Part shown: in pieces, positions 12,769-20,621 of the stretch
How the letters are laid out: each line of letters begins with the position of its first letter
How positions within the stretch are numbered: position 1 is the stretch's first letter
DNA from: a virus
Strand: one strand, 5' to 3'
DNA length: 20,621 nt
IMG/VR virus record: IMGVR_UViG_3300042881_003381
Coordinates: 1 to 20,621 of that record
Notes under the pieces: generated by a model
The model's database searches: none
What the model saw: the letters and a program-made list of their open reading frames with translations, nothing else
What the model was told of the DNA's origin: nothing
Program-made: the position numbers and the translations under genes

Positions 12769-13047
12769 ATGGCATTTTCTATTACTGGTTTAAACTCTGT
12801 CAGCCCCAATAAGCGCGGCAATGCACCATCGATCTACGCTTATAAGACAACTGACTCTATGGCCACAGTAAATACCGAGGGCTATTTCAACAGCCTGGCT
12901 GATACCCTAGAAGTTGGGGATCTGATTTACTGTGTAACGTCAACAGGCACAACTGCTGTTGCTACTTTGACCGTAGTTCGCTCCAACGCTTCTGGGGTGG
13001 TTGACGTAGATAACGGCACAACGCTTTCTGCTATTGACAGCGACTAA
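12769..13047 (+). CDS. Putative capsid decoration/cement protein, 92 aa
   Basis: Located 11 nt after the capsid gene with AAGGAGAACGACA before the ATG. The pattern APSIYAYKTTDSMATVNTEG, YFNSLADTLEVGDLIYCV then a Thr/Val-rich C-terminus matches small proteins that follow capsid genes in many phages (Y-x-x-x-D-x-x-A-x-V-x-x-x-G-Y-F-x-x...L-x-V-G-D-x-I). The beta-rich nature and position suggest a cement protein; a receptor or fibre role is less likely. Confidence 0.62.
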   Translation: MAFSITGLNSVSPNKRGNAPSIYAYKTTDSMATVNTEGYFNSLADTLEVGDLIYCVTSTGTTAVATLTVVRSNASGVVDVDNGTTLSAIDSD

Positions 13048-13077
13048 TCAAGAGGGGGTCACGAGCTCCCGATTGTG

Positions 13078-13632
13078 ATGCCGCAGTCTTACGATGTACA
13101 ACACAAGGGGTGTGCCATTATCTGTGGCGCGGCCCCTTGTGTCTTTGAAGACCTAGAAAACGCACTCAAGCTGCGCCCAGGTGCCACCATTGTTGGGGTC
13201 AATAACGCAGCTGCAATAGTTCCCGAGATTGAGCATATCTGGACGCAGCACAACAACTACGCTCAAGAATATAAAACCAAGGCTGGCAGGCCAATAAAGG
13301 TTCACGCCAGGGCAGGCATCATGGGAAATGATGTGGACTACTGGTGGAGTAGCATGGTTGGCATGAAGGGGTCGAGTGGGATTGTGGCTGCAATTTGGGC
13401 CAAGGCTATGGGTTTTGATGAGGTAATTATGGCTGGCATCCCGCTAAGTGTTAGCAGCACCGATTACTACGCTCAGTACCCGGACAGCAAACCGGACAGG
13501 GTATTTGCGCCCACCAATAATATTGAGCATTGGCAGAGGTTTTTGTATATACACAAAGAACACGGACGCATGGATGGTGTAACCTCTCTTAGCGGATATA
13601 CACGCCAAGTTCTAGGAGCCCCGGTTGGATAG
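13078..13632 (+). CDS. DUF115/MptE-like Rossmann-fold enzyme, 184 aa
   Basis: CAIICGAAPCVFEDL near the start is a nucleotide-binding-like loop, followed by GATIVGVNNAA and, later, SSGIVAAIWAKAMGFDEVIM and AGIPLS. The combination strand-G-x-x-P, V-G-V-N, then S-G-x-x-A-x-x-x-A-x-x-x-G-F-x-x-x-x-x-x-G resembles DUF115 (6-hydroxymethylpterin kinase MptE-like) and sugar-transferase-type folds; the substrate is not known. ATG 13078 or GTG 13075 can start it, both far from the GAGGGGG upstream. It is the first of three enzymes inside the structural operon. Confidence 0.55.
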   Translation: MPQSYDVQHKGCAIICGAAPCVFEDLENALKLRPGATIVGVNNAAAIVPEIEHIWTQHNNYAQEYKTKAGRPIKVHARAGIMGNDVDYWWSSMVGMKGSSGIVAAIWAKAMGFDEVIMAGIPLSVSSTDYYAQYPDSKPDRVFAPTNNIEHWQRFLYIHKEHGRMDGVTSLSGYTRQVLGAPVG

Positions 13633-14059
13633 GTACGCAACGCATCTTGAGCCGCTAGTCAAAGCGGCCCTACAAGCCAAGACCGGAATTCTTGAGCTTG
13701 GCTGCGGAAACTACTCGACACCAATTTTGCAAGAGATATCTAAATTTAAAGGTATACCTTTCCTGTGCCAGGCTAGCGATGTAGAGTGGGCAAAGCAATT
13801 TGACGAAGTACAGATTGTGAGCTGGCCAACGTGGACACCACCGGAAGGCAAGTGGGACATGGCATTTCTTGATAGCGAAGAGCCAACCAAGGACAGAATC
13901 AAGAAATTGCCTGCGTTATGTGAGATATCTGATGTTGTGGTTATGCATGACGCAGATGCGGCAATGGCTCAAGAAAACTTTGATAAATACATTAGCGTAT
14001 TTACAGAAGTTATTTGGTATCGCAAACACAGACCCTGGACGATAATTCTGTATGCCTGA
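13625..14059 (+). CDS. Class I SAM-methyltransferase-like protein, 144 aa, TTG start
   Basis: The motif ILELGCGNYSTPIL (Glu24 to Ser31) is the glycine-rich SAM loop; WDMAFLDSEEPTKDR (77-91) and VVVMHDAD with His108-Asp109 follow in the order of a family of phage methyltransferase-like proteins. TTG at 13625 is taken as start because AGGAG lies 6 nt upstream, while no ATG precedes the SAM loop. It overlaps the previous stop by 8 nt and the next start by 8 nt. The target (DNA, sugar, protein) is unknown. Confidence 0.62.
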   Translation: MDRYATHLEPLVKAALQAKTGILELGCGNYSTPILQEISKFKGIPFLCQASDVEWAKQFDEVQIVSWPTWTPPEGKWDMAFLDSEEPTKDRIKKLPALCEISDVVVMHDADAAMAQENFDKYISVFTEVIWYRKHRPWTIILYA

Positions 14060-14717
14060 CATAACCGTTGTCTGCGTTCTCAAATCTGGCCGCTTTAGCC
14101 AATCAGCTGGCAAAGAACCCTACACCCCAGCCGATGTGGAAAGATTGATGAATATGGTTGCCAAGAATCTTGGAGACCATAGGTTTGTCTGTTTCTCGGA
14201 TGTAGATGTACCCTGCGAGCGGATACCGCTCAAACACGGGTGGCCAGGTTGGTGGTCTAAGATCGAGCTCTTCTCTTGGGTGTTTGATGGCCCGGTGCTT
14301 TACTTTGACCTGGATACCGTTATCTGTGGTGACCTGACCGAGCTGGCCGAGTACCCACATAAATTCACGATGCTCAAAGACCTGGGCAAGCGCGATACCC
14401 CGGCAAGTGGAATGATGGCCTGGAACGGGGACTATTCGCACATTTACCTGACATTTAGGTCAGACCCATCGTTTTACATGACTATGTACTCTGGGAGCCT
14501 GAATCTTGGAGATCAGGCATTTATTGCTAAGAATCAGAAGCCAGACTGCTTGTGGCAACAGATATTCCCCAATAGAATCTTCTCATACAAATTTCATCTT
14601 CTTGGCAAGCAAAAACCAGACGAGGCAAAAGTAGTTTGTTTTCATGGCGAGCCAAAGGGTTCTGGTTCAAGTGGCTGGGTAAGAGATATATGGAGTAATG
14701 CAAATGGCAGCAGGTGA
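14052..14717 (+). CDS. GT8-like glycosyltransferase, 221 aa
   Basis: DITVVCVLKSG, then FVCFSDVDV, WWSKIELFSW and YFDLDTVICGDL with the metal-binding DxD at Asp86-Asp88 form the layout of retaining GT-A sugar transferases (GT8-like); GLGDQAF-like SLNLGDQAFI and a C-terminal CFHGEPKG (His probably a metal ligand) complete it. It would move a sugar from a nucleotide sugar to an unknown acceptor. It overlaps the methyltransferase-like gene and the tail tubular gene, so it is part of the late operon. Confidence 0.75.
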   Translation: MPDITVVCVLKSGRFSQSAGKEPYTPADVERLMNMVAKNLGDHRFVCFSDVDVPCERIPLKHGWPGWWSKIELFSWVFDGPVLYFDLDTVICGDLTELAEYPHKFTMLKDLGKRDTPASGMMAWNGDYSHIYLTFRSDPSFYMTMYSGSLNLGDQAFIAKNQKPDCLWQQIFPNRIFSYKFHLLGKQKPDEAKVVCFHGEPKGSGSSGWVRDIWSNANGSR

Positions 14718-15318
14718 TTCCGCACTATCGATTTGTTCAGACGCTCTCTTGATGCTGGGTGCCAAGGCTATATCATCGTTTAACGAGGGAACCAACGCAG
14801 CCAACGTATGTGACCGGCTATACCCAGACATCAAGAACCAGGCACTTCTGAATTACCCTTGGTCTTTTGTTTATAAAAAGATCCAGCTATCTCAACTAAT
14901 CACTACGCCAACCACAGAATACAGGTACGAATATCAACTGCCAGGTGATCGGATTGGGCCTCCCAGGCAGATATTCGTTACCAACGCTATTGGTGCCAGA
15001 CCGATTAAAGCCTACCGGATATTCCAAGACAAGCTGCTCACCAACGAGACCACCATCTACGCTGACTATCCATATGCCGTCCAAGAGTACGAGATGCCGG
15101 TTTACTTTGTGCAGCTGCTCAAGTACATGATGGCCTGGCATCTATCTCTGCCAATTACCGACCAAATCGACAAGACCCAATACTGGCAGCAGATTGCTAT
15201 TGGAGCTGCGTCAGAAAATGGCCGGGGTGGTTATATGCGTACCGCCACCACCATCGATGGCCAGGGCCAGCCAATCTCTGTCATTGAAGATTACAGCTTG
15301 ATCGATGTGAGGAACTGA
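14704..15318 (+). CDS. Tail tubular protein A, T7 gp11-like (head-tail adaptor)
   Basis: The 204-aa protein begins MAAGDSALSICSDALLMLGA, the typical start of podovirus gp11-like adaptors, and contains YPDIKNQALLNYPWSFVYKK and ADYPYAVQEYEMP. It forms the ring between portal and nozzle; T7 gp11 is 196 aa. ATG 14704 is preferred over 14698 because GGAG then lies at 8 nt. It overlaps the glycosyltransferase gene by 14 nt and the next gene by TGATG. Confidence 0.88.
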   Translation: MAAGDSALSICSDALLMLGAKAISSFNEGTNAANVCDRLYPDIKNQALLNYPWSFVYKKIQLSQLITTPTTEYRYEYQLPGDRIGPPRQIFVTNAIGARPIKAYRIFQDKLLTNETTIYADYPYAVQEYEMPVYFVQLLKYMMAWHLSLPITDQIDKTQYWQQIAIGAASENGRGGYMRTATTIDGQGQPISVIEDYSLIDVRN

Positions 15319-17318
15319 TGGCACGTTTTACGTCAATCCAAACCAACTTCACAACCGGGGAGCTCGATCCCCTACTGAGGGCTAGGGTTGACCTACAGGC
15401 TTATGCTAACGCCCTAGAGGAGGCCACCAATGTTGTGGTGCAGCCGCAGGGTGGGATTAGGCGCAGACCGGGTTCTAAGTACATTATGGCCCTGCCAAAC
15501 GCAGGGTCGGATTCTGTAGCCAATGGCGTGCGCCTGGTTCCGTTTGAGTTCTCAACATCCGATAGCTATATGCTTTGCTTTACCCATAATCGGATGTATG
15601 TTTTTAAAAACTCCGTGCAGCAGCTGGCAATCAATGGCGGGGCAAACGATTACCTGGACACCAGCTCATATGGCCTAACCGCCGCCAGGCTCGCCAACCT
15701 AACCTGGACACAATCAGCTGATACCCTGATTGTCTGCCACCAGGACATTAACCCAGTAAAGATTGTGCGCGGGGCTTCTGATACATCTTGGACGGCCAGC
15801 ACGCTATCATTTGACAGTATTCCTAAATATGCTTTTACGTTATCGGTATCTAATCCATCTGGAACATTGACACCGTCTGCTGTAAGCGGCAAGGTTACAC
15901 TTACGGCATCCACGGGTACGCCATTTAGCGCAGGCTCTGTTGGCCAATATGTCAACGCTAGCCCACAGGGCAGGGCCAAGATAGTCAAGTACACAAGTGC
16001 CACAGTAGTTGACGCAATAGTTGAGTTCCCGTTCTTTAATACCTCTGCCATTGCAAACGGTTCATGGGAATACGAATCTGGTTACGAGGCTGTGTGGTCA
16101 TCTGGAAAAGGTTGGCCACGCTCGGTTACGTTCCATGAGGGAAGGCTTTTTTTTGCTGGATCTAAGTCGCGGCCATCAACCGTATGGGGTTCCAAGGTTG
16201 GATTGTTTTTTGACTTTGAGCCAACCGAGGGGCTAGACGATGATGCGGTGGAGGCTACGCTAGACACCAACACCTTTAACGCAATTGTCGATGTAGCCTC
16301 TGGTCGAGACCTGCAAATCTTTACAACTGGTGGAGAGTTCTATTGTCCACAAGAGGGTTTAGAGCCAATCACGCCAACCAACTTTTTTATGAAGGCGGTC
16401 ACCCGCAATGGTGCCAAAGAGGGTGTCCGTGTCCAGCAGCTGGAATCAGGCACCCTATTTTTGCAGCGGCAGGGAAAATCACTTAATGAGTTTGCGTTTA
16501 CAGACACGCAATTAACCTACGTTACAAGCAAGATATCGCTACTGGCTGGCCATTTACTAAAGTCTCCCACAAGGATGGCTCTGCGCCGGTCAGTAGCTAC
16601 CGATGAAAATGACCTGCTACTGATAGTCAATAGCACAGGCGGGACAATCGCTGCCTTTTCTATGCTGCGGGTACAAAACATAATTGCGCCGTCTGAGTTT
16701 ACAACCGATGGCGAATACATCGATGTTGGCGTAGATCTCACCACTATTTATACGGTGGTAAAACGTACGATAAATAGTACGATTCAGTATTACATTGAGG
16801 TGTTCGATGACAGCCTCCAGCTCGATTGCGCCAAGTCTGGCGGCGCAGCTGCGTCTGTGTCGATGTCCCACCTTGTGGCCAAGTCCGTGCAGGTTGTTTT
16901 AGATGGCGCGGTGCAGGCAGCTCAGACAGTACCTGGTGGCGGCACGGTGACATTCCCTCGGTCAGCTGCTAGCTCATACCAGGTAGGTCTTAACTTTACT
17001 ACCCAGGCGGTCACCATGCCAGCAGATATCAAGATTGCAGCTGGCACCAGGCTCGCCTATCAGAAACGAATTATTGAAGTAAACGCTATTGTCAAAGACA
17101 CCCAGCATTTAATCGTCAATGACAACGAATTACCCTTTAGAAGTTTTGACACAGGAGACACACTCGATGATCCCGTACCTCTCTTTACTGGCACAAAAAC
17201 TATCGACAGCATTCTCGGATATACGACAGAAGGCAAAATCACTATTAGGCAAACTATTCCGCTAAAGATGACTTTGCTAGGTTTAGAGTACAAAATATCT
17301 ACATACCCTGGGGCATGA
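15318..17318 (+). CDS. Tail tubular protein B, T7 gp12-like (tail nozzle)
   Basis: The 666-aa protein starts FTSIQTNFTTGELDPLLRAR, with VVVQPQGGIRRRPGSKYI next: the conserved N-terminus of podovirus nozzle proteins ('F..GE.sP.l.gR.D...Y' and 'GG..rRpGt.f'). Later parts are beta-rich (VTFHEGRLFFAGSKSRPSTV, GGEFYCPQEG), as in propeller-like nozzles. T7 gp12 is 794 aa. It would hexamerise below the gp11-like ring. Confidence 0.88.
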   Translation: MARFTSIQTNFTTGELDPLLRARVDLQAYANALEEATNVVVQPQGGIRRRPGSKYIMALPNAGSDSVANGVRLVPFEFSTSDSYMLCFTHNRMYVFKNSVQQLAINGGANDYLDTSSYGLTAARLANLTWTQSADTLIVCHQDINPVKIVRGASDTSWTASTLSFDSIPKYAFTLSVSNPSGTLTPSAVSGKVTLTASTGTPFSAGSVGQYVNASPQGRAKIVKYTSATVVDAIVEFPFFNTSAIANGSWEYESGYEAVWSSGKGWPRSVTFHEGRLFFAGSKSRPSTVWGSKVGLFFDFEPTEGLDDDAVEATLDTNTFNAIVDVASGRDLQIFTTGGEFYCPQEGLEPITPTNFFMKAVTRNGAKEGVRVQQLESGTLFLQRQGKSLNEFAFTDTQLTYVTSKISLLAGHLLKSPTRMALRRSVATDENDLLLIVNSTGGTIAAFSMLRVQNIIAPSEFTTDGEYIDVGVDLTTIYTVVKRTINSTIQYYIEVFDDSLQLDCAKSGGAAASVSMSHLVAKSVQVVLDGAVQAAQTVPGGGTVTFPRSAASSYQVGLNFTTQAVTMPADIKIAAGTRLAYQKRIIEVNAIVKDTQHLIVNDNELPFRSFDTGDTLDDPVPLFTGTKTIDSILGYTTEGKITIRQTIPLKMTLLGLEYKISTYPGA

Positions 17319-17319
17319 C

Positions 17320-17913
17320 ATGAGCAGATTTAATATCAACGTCCACGGGCTACCGCTTGGTGACCCACACAACCCACCTGGATCAAGCAGGGTTCAGAAC
17401 GATCCATTTACTGCCGCAGCTGTGGCCGCATCTGTTATGTCTGCTTACAGCTCATACCAGCAGGGCCAGATCCAGGGCAAGCAGCTAGAGCTCAAGGGAA
17501 GGCTAGAGCAAACCCAGTATGACCGCCGGGCGATTCAGTATCAGCAGAAAGCCAACCAGGTTTTAGAGCGGCTTAAGAAGACTAACGCCAACCTAACGGC
17601 AAAAGGATTTGCTGGTGGTGTTGATTCGTTTAGCGGGTCAACAGATATTGTTCGGGCATCTAATGAAACATCTGCCGGGCGAGAGTTCAAGATTTATCTA
17701 GATGACGCAGATGCAGCAATCCGAGCTGGAGACATTGCCTTGGCATCTAATCTAGCTGCGGCCCAACAAGCAAAAACGTCTGGCAAGTTAGATGCAGCTA
17801 CCAAGCTTTTGATGGCCGGTGCAACCGCAGGCAAGGGCGGTGGATTTGATCGAACAAGTTATAACTGGCTTGTTCCAGCACCAGTTGAAACCAGAATGGT
17901 TGTACCAACATAA
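17320..17913 (+). CDS. Internal virion protein, T7 gp14-like
   Basis: The 197-aa protein has a hydrophobic Ala/Val/Ser stretch (AAAVAASVMSAYSSYQQGQ), a long Gln/Arg-rich helix (RAIQYQQKANQVLERLKK), GFAGGVDSFSGSTDIVRASN and a second helix (IALASNLAAAQQAKTSG). These features and size (T7 gp14 is 196 aa) fit the ejected core protein that inserts into the outer membrane. It starts 1 nt after the nozzle stop and overlaps the next start (TAATG). Confidence 0.75.
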   Translation: MSRFNINVHGLPLGDPHNPPGSSRVQNDPFTAAAVAASVMSAYSSYQQGQIQGKQLELKGRLEQTQYDRRAIQYQQKANQVLERLKKTNANLTAKGFAGGVDSFSGSTDIVRASNETSAGREFKIYLDDADAAIRAGDIALASNLAAAQQAKTSGKLDAATKLLMAGATAGKGGGFDRTSYNWLVPAPVETRMVVPT

Positions 17914-19568
17914 TGGCACGCATACCTAGATACCAAGAATCAGGGGTCATCTCAGCGGATGTTCCTAGCATGAGCTTTCCGATGGCCAGTACGTCACAGG
18001 CTGTTGGGAAGTCACTAGACCAGCTTATGCAGTTTGCGTTTGGCGAAGTTAAGGAACGCAAAGACAAAGAAGACAAAATCATTGCTGCCCAAATGCGATC
18101 AGAGCTAGAGCTTGAAGTCGCAAAGAAAGTTAATGATTTAGACACCTTAGTTTCTACCGGCCAACTTACAGATGCCCGTGAGCTACAAAGTGAAATTCGA
18201 TCTCTAGAATCATTTGCCCGGCCATTGTTTGATAGAGACGTTACCCAGGCTGCTGGTTTAATTCAATCGATTACATCTTCTGGAAAAGCATTAATGGCCA
18301 AGAGCACAGACATGATGCTCAAGAATTATAGTGCCGCCAGAAACGTAATAACAGACGATGCAATCAGGCAAAACACAAAACTAATTGAACGGCTATGGGA
18401 AACAACAGCATCATATGAAGATCCCGCAATGGGAGAGCAAGCAAGAACAACTAGAAACGTAGAAGAGCAATCTATTTTTTCAAAGATGTTTAATGTTGCA
18501 AGAATGAATCCAGGTTCATCTGATGAAAAAATGACGCAGTTTTTAAAATCTGTAGAAGCAGCAAAAATTAATGTTATTTCTAAATACTTAAAAGATGAGC
18601 TATCCCAGGGCAACATGACAATCCTTAACGCAAAGATGGCCGCTGGGGATTATGGCAAATACACCAGGGATGTTATGTCTTTCACAGAGGAACAAAAGTC
18701 AGCTATCCGCACAGCAATCAAAAAACGATTTGTTGAATCTACAGATATTCTAAAAGCCGAAGCAGAGCTTAAAAAATCTGGAGATGAGACAGAAGCTCGC
18801 GCACTAATCGCTGATTACTTTAGTTCCCCAAAACCAGCAACCCTAGAAAAGTTGCGAGCCATTGCTATTCGTTCTGGTGCCGTCTCGCCAGAATATGTAG
18901 CCGAGTTGCCAAACAAGGTTTCTAGCGCAGAGCCAAGAAACGTAATGGGCGAGATGATGCTTAAGGATGAAATTCAAAAAGGTTTAATTACTAGCCTAGC
19001 TGATTTTCAAAATCGAGGTCGGTCACTCGGAGTCGGGATTCGCAGGCTTTCTGAATTGCAAGATAACTGGTACTCCGGTAATCGCTCAGTTGAGAATGAC
19101 ATTGAAGGAATTGCCAGGGGTCAAGCAAGACTTGTTCCTGGGCAAACTAACATTAGTCAACGCCAACAACAGGACTACTATAAATTTATTTCAAATGTTG
19201 AAGACGGATTTCAACAGGAAACGCAAGCGTGGAAAGATGGGGGCTCAAAAGGCCCAGCACCATCTAAAAGAGATATTGCAAATAAACTTGTTGTTAAGCG
19301 CAGGGAAAGTATTCAGTCTAGGAAAATTGACAATATTACGGAAAGCTTGATCTCTTCCTACGGGCCACAAGGAACGGTTAAAAAAAGCAACATTGATTTT
19401 AATAACATTGAAATGCAATACAGCAAAGACGGGGAAGCTGTTGGTTTATCTTCAGACGTAAAAGCAGCGTTGCGCAGAGATCGTTTTAGCGATGATCAGA
19501 TTGATGACATTGAACAAAAAATGATTGGACTTGATAAACAACGAAAAGAATTGAGCACTATTAGATGA
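17913..19568 (+). CDS. Internal virion protein, T7 gp15-like candidate
   Basis: The 551-aa protein is highly helical: IPRYQESGVISADVPSMSFP at the N-terminus, then long charged helices to the end, with many Lys/Glu. Its place between the gp14-like gene and a long open gene is that of T7 gp15 (747 aa), part of the ejected periplasmic tunnel. No enzymatic motif was seen. From about 18300 the gene is AT-rich (18541-18600 about 23% GC by hand count), unlike the GC-balanced upstream genes. Family membership rests mainly on order and helical character. Confidence 0.6.
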   Translation: MARIPRYQESGVISADVPSMSFPMASTSQAVGKSLDQLMQFAFGEVKERKDKEDKIIAAQMRSELELEVAKKVNDLDTLVSTGQLTDARELQSEIRSLESFARPLFDRDVTQAAGLIQSITSSGKALMAKSTDMMLKNYSAARNVITDDAIRQNTKLIERLWETTASYEDPAMGEQARTTRNVEEQSIFSKMFNVARMNPGSSDEKMTQFLKSVEAAKINVISKYLKDELSQGNMTILNAKMAAGDYGKYTRDVMSFTEEQKSAIRTAIKKRFVESTDILKAEAELKKSGDETEARALIADYFSSPKPATLEKLRAIAIRSGAVSPEYVAELPNKVSSAEPRNVMGEMMLKDEIQKGLITSLADFQNRGRSLGVGIRRLSELQDNWYSGNRSVENDIEGIARGQARLVPGQTNISQRQQQDYYKFISNVEDGFQQETQAWKDGGSKGPAPSKRDIANKLVVKRRESIQSRKIDNITESLISSYGPQGTVKKSNIDFNNIEMQYSKDGEAVGLSSDVKAALRRDRFSDDQIDDIEQKMIGLDKQRKELSTIR

Positions 19569-20621
19569 ATGATGACGATACCGGATATATAGATTACGCC
19601 CTTGATCGGGCGTATCCTCCGCTCAGAATTGACATTACTGGTGTTGCGCCACAGGCTACACCTCCAGAAGAGGTTGCCCCTGCTACCGGCGCAGCTGAAG
19701 AGTTTCTTGCCCAGGGCGGCATGACGCTACCAGCTGATGCCCAAAGCATGACACCGGCCCAGATGGGCCAGGTGGTGCTCGATGGCCTGGCCGGTATGAG
19801 CCGTGGCGGCGTAAAGGCCGTGGCTGGATTTGGCGGGGACGTTGAGCAGCTCGGTACGTTTATCAAAAACTTTATAACCGATAACCAGGGCGGCGGTTTT
19901 GTAGAGCGGGTGAAAAGGTCTGCCGGTGCTTTTGAATCTCCAACATTGCTACAGACATCAAAGGACGTTGAGAGAGAAGGTATCGGGCTGTTGCCTGGCG
20001 CACCGCTTGGCAGCGTCAAGCTGCCACCAGTAATACCGCCTGGCGTTACTACTGACAGGGCAATGCGGGAGAAAGCTGCGGCTGGTGGAGAGCTGGCCGG
20101 TGAGGTACTTGCTGACCCGTTCCTGGCGGCCAGGGCTGTTAAGGCTGGGGTTGGAGCCGTTAAGGGCATAGCCCAAGAAATAAAAACAACCGCACCTGTT
20201 GGCGCAATAACATTAAAAGGAAAACCACAGTCTGCGGATGAAGCATTGTCAAACACAAAAGCTTATCAAGACACAATATCCCAAAGCTTTGGAGAAGAAA
20301 ACACAAAAATTGTCAGCGACAACATCCGTTTGTATACAGATCAAGGATTAAAACCTGCTGCAATTATTAAAAATCTTGAAGCAGATGTTGGATCTAAGCT
20401 GACAAAAGAGCAATCAGCTCTTGTTAAAGAATACGTTAATTCTCAAAAAGCACTTAAAAAAGAATTGGTTACACCAACAAATCCGCGAGAGCTTTCGTTT
20501 GAGCAAATGCTAAATCAAAAAATGAGGGTTGAGCCAACCGATAGCACATTGGCGCAATCTTTCAACAGCTCATTAGCTAGATTGCCAGGATTATCTGTTG
20601 AGCAAAAAAGAGAATTAGCAT
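19565..20621 (+). CDS. Large internal virion protein, gp16-like candidate (partial, runs off right edge)
   Basis: ATG 19565 overlaps the previous stop (ATGA) and the frame stays open for 352 codons to the window end. Seen: an acidic start (MNDDDTGYIDYALDRAYPPL), a Pro/Ala/Gly-rich region, hydrophobic Gly/Ala helices (QVVLDGLAGMSRGGVKAVAG; LADPFLAARAVKAGVGAVKG) and then charged Lys/Glu helices. The place after a gp15-like gene suggests the long ejection protein gp16; no transglycosylase motif was seen in this part. Base composition changes sharply within the gene, about 63-65% GC before ~20170 and about 30-38% after. Confidence 0.6.
   Translation, partial: MNDDDTGYIDYALDRAYPPLRIDITGVAPQATPPEEVAPATGAAEEFLAQGGMTLPADAQSMTPAQMGQVVLDGLAGMSRGGVKAVAGFGGDVEQLGTFIKNFITDNQGGGFVERVKRSAGAFESPTLLQTSKDVEREGIGLLPGAPLGSVKLPPVIPPGVTTDRAMREKAAAGGELAGEVLADPFLAARAVKAGVGAVKGIAQEIKTTAPVGAITLKGKPQSADEALSNTKAYQDTISQSFGEENTKIVSDNIRLYTDQGLKPAAIIKNLEADVGSKLTKEQSALVKEYVNSQKALKKELVTPTNPRELSFEQMLNQKMRVEPTDSTLAQSFNSSLARLPGLSVEQKRELA

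Noticed and set aside
19594-20256. 220-codon open frame on the minus strand
   Set aside because: It is antisense to the large internal virion gene in its GC-rich block; its Ser/Pro/Ala-rich product has no motif and no start signal.

Overview
This window is a stretch of a tailed-phage or prophage genome with a short-tailed (podovirus) virion. The evidence is a nearly gap-free late operon in T7-like order: small and large terminase, portal, scaffold, major capsid, two tail tubular proteins and three internal-virion-like proteins. Individual genes resemble the group around Bordetella phage BPP-1 (a Bbp19-like protein sits between portal and scaffold). The host cannot be read from the sequence; SD-led genes, sigma70-like promoters and balanced base composition fit a Gram-negative bacterium, possibly a betaproteobacterium. 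No host genes, tRNAs, rRNAs or CRISPR arrays were seen.

Layout. (1) 1-1915, minus strand: an early operon of a 103-aa unknown, a small serine recombinase, a 54-aa membrane protein, an HTH_39-type DNA-binding protein and a YqaJ/lambda-exonuclease-like nuclease cut by the left edge. (2) 1916-2060: a divergent control region with three AGATATC motifs spaced 34 and 33 bp, two of them inside the spacers of candidate back-to-back promoters. (3) 2061-4048, plus strand: a short putative DNA-binding protein, a Holliday-junction-resolvase-like nuclease, a nest of overlapping Cys-rich small genes, and a winged-helix replication-initiator-like protein whose gene contains repeats, palindromes and an AT-rich tract that look like a replication origin. 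(4) 4049-4339: a gene-free, strongly structured gap. (5) 4340-5265: a small helical protein, a protein with an SSB-type C-terminal tip, and TerS. (6) 5243-11681: a small membrane protein, TerL, a GNAT-like protein, a run of basic micro-proteins, a beta-rich virion protein, portal, Bbp19-like protein and scaffold. (7) 11682-11914: an intrinsic terminator and a long leader before the capsid gene. (8) 11915-13047: capsid and a putative decoration protein. (9) 13078-14717: a three-enzyme cassette (DUF115/MptE-like, methyltransferase-like, GT8-like glycosyltransferase) inside the structural operon. (10) 14704-20621: gp11-, gp12-, gp14-, gp15-like genes and the start of a long, probably gp16-like gene that runs off the right edge.

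How it may work together (inference): the divergent region switches the recombination operon against the replication operon; the initiator would bind the repeats inside its own gene; terminase and portal package DNA into a capsid assembled on the scaffold; the tail tube and internal proteins deliver DNA. The enzyme cassette may modify virion proteins or host surface sugars. The serine recombinase may serve lysogeny or another site-specific reaction, but no repressor or att site was recognised.
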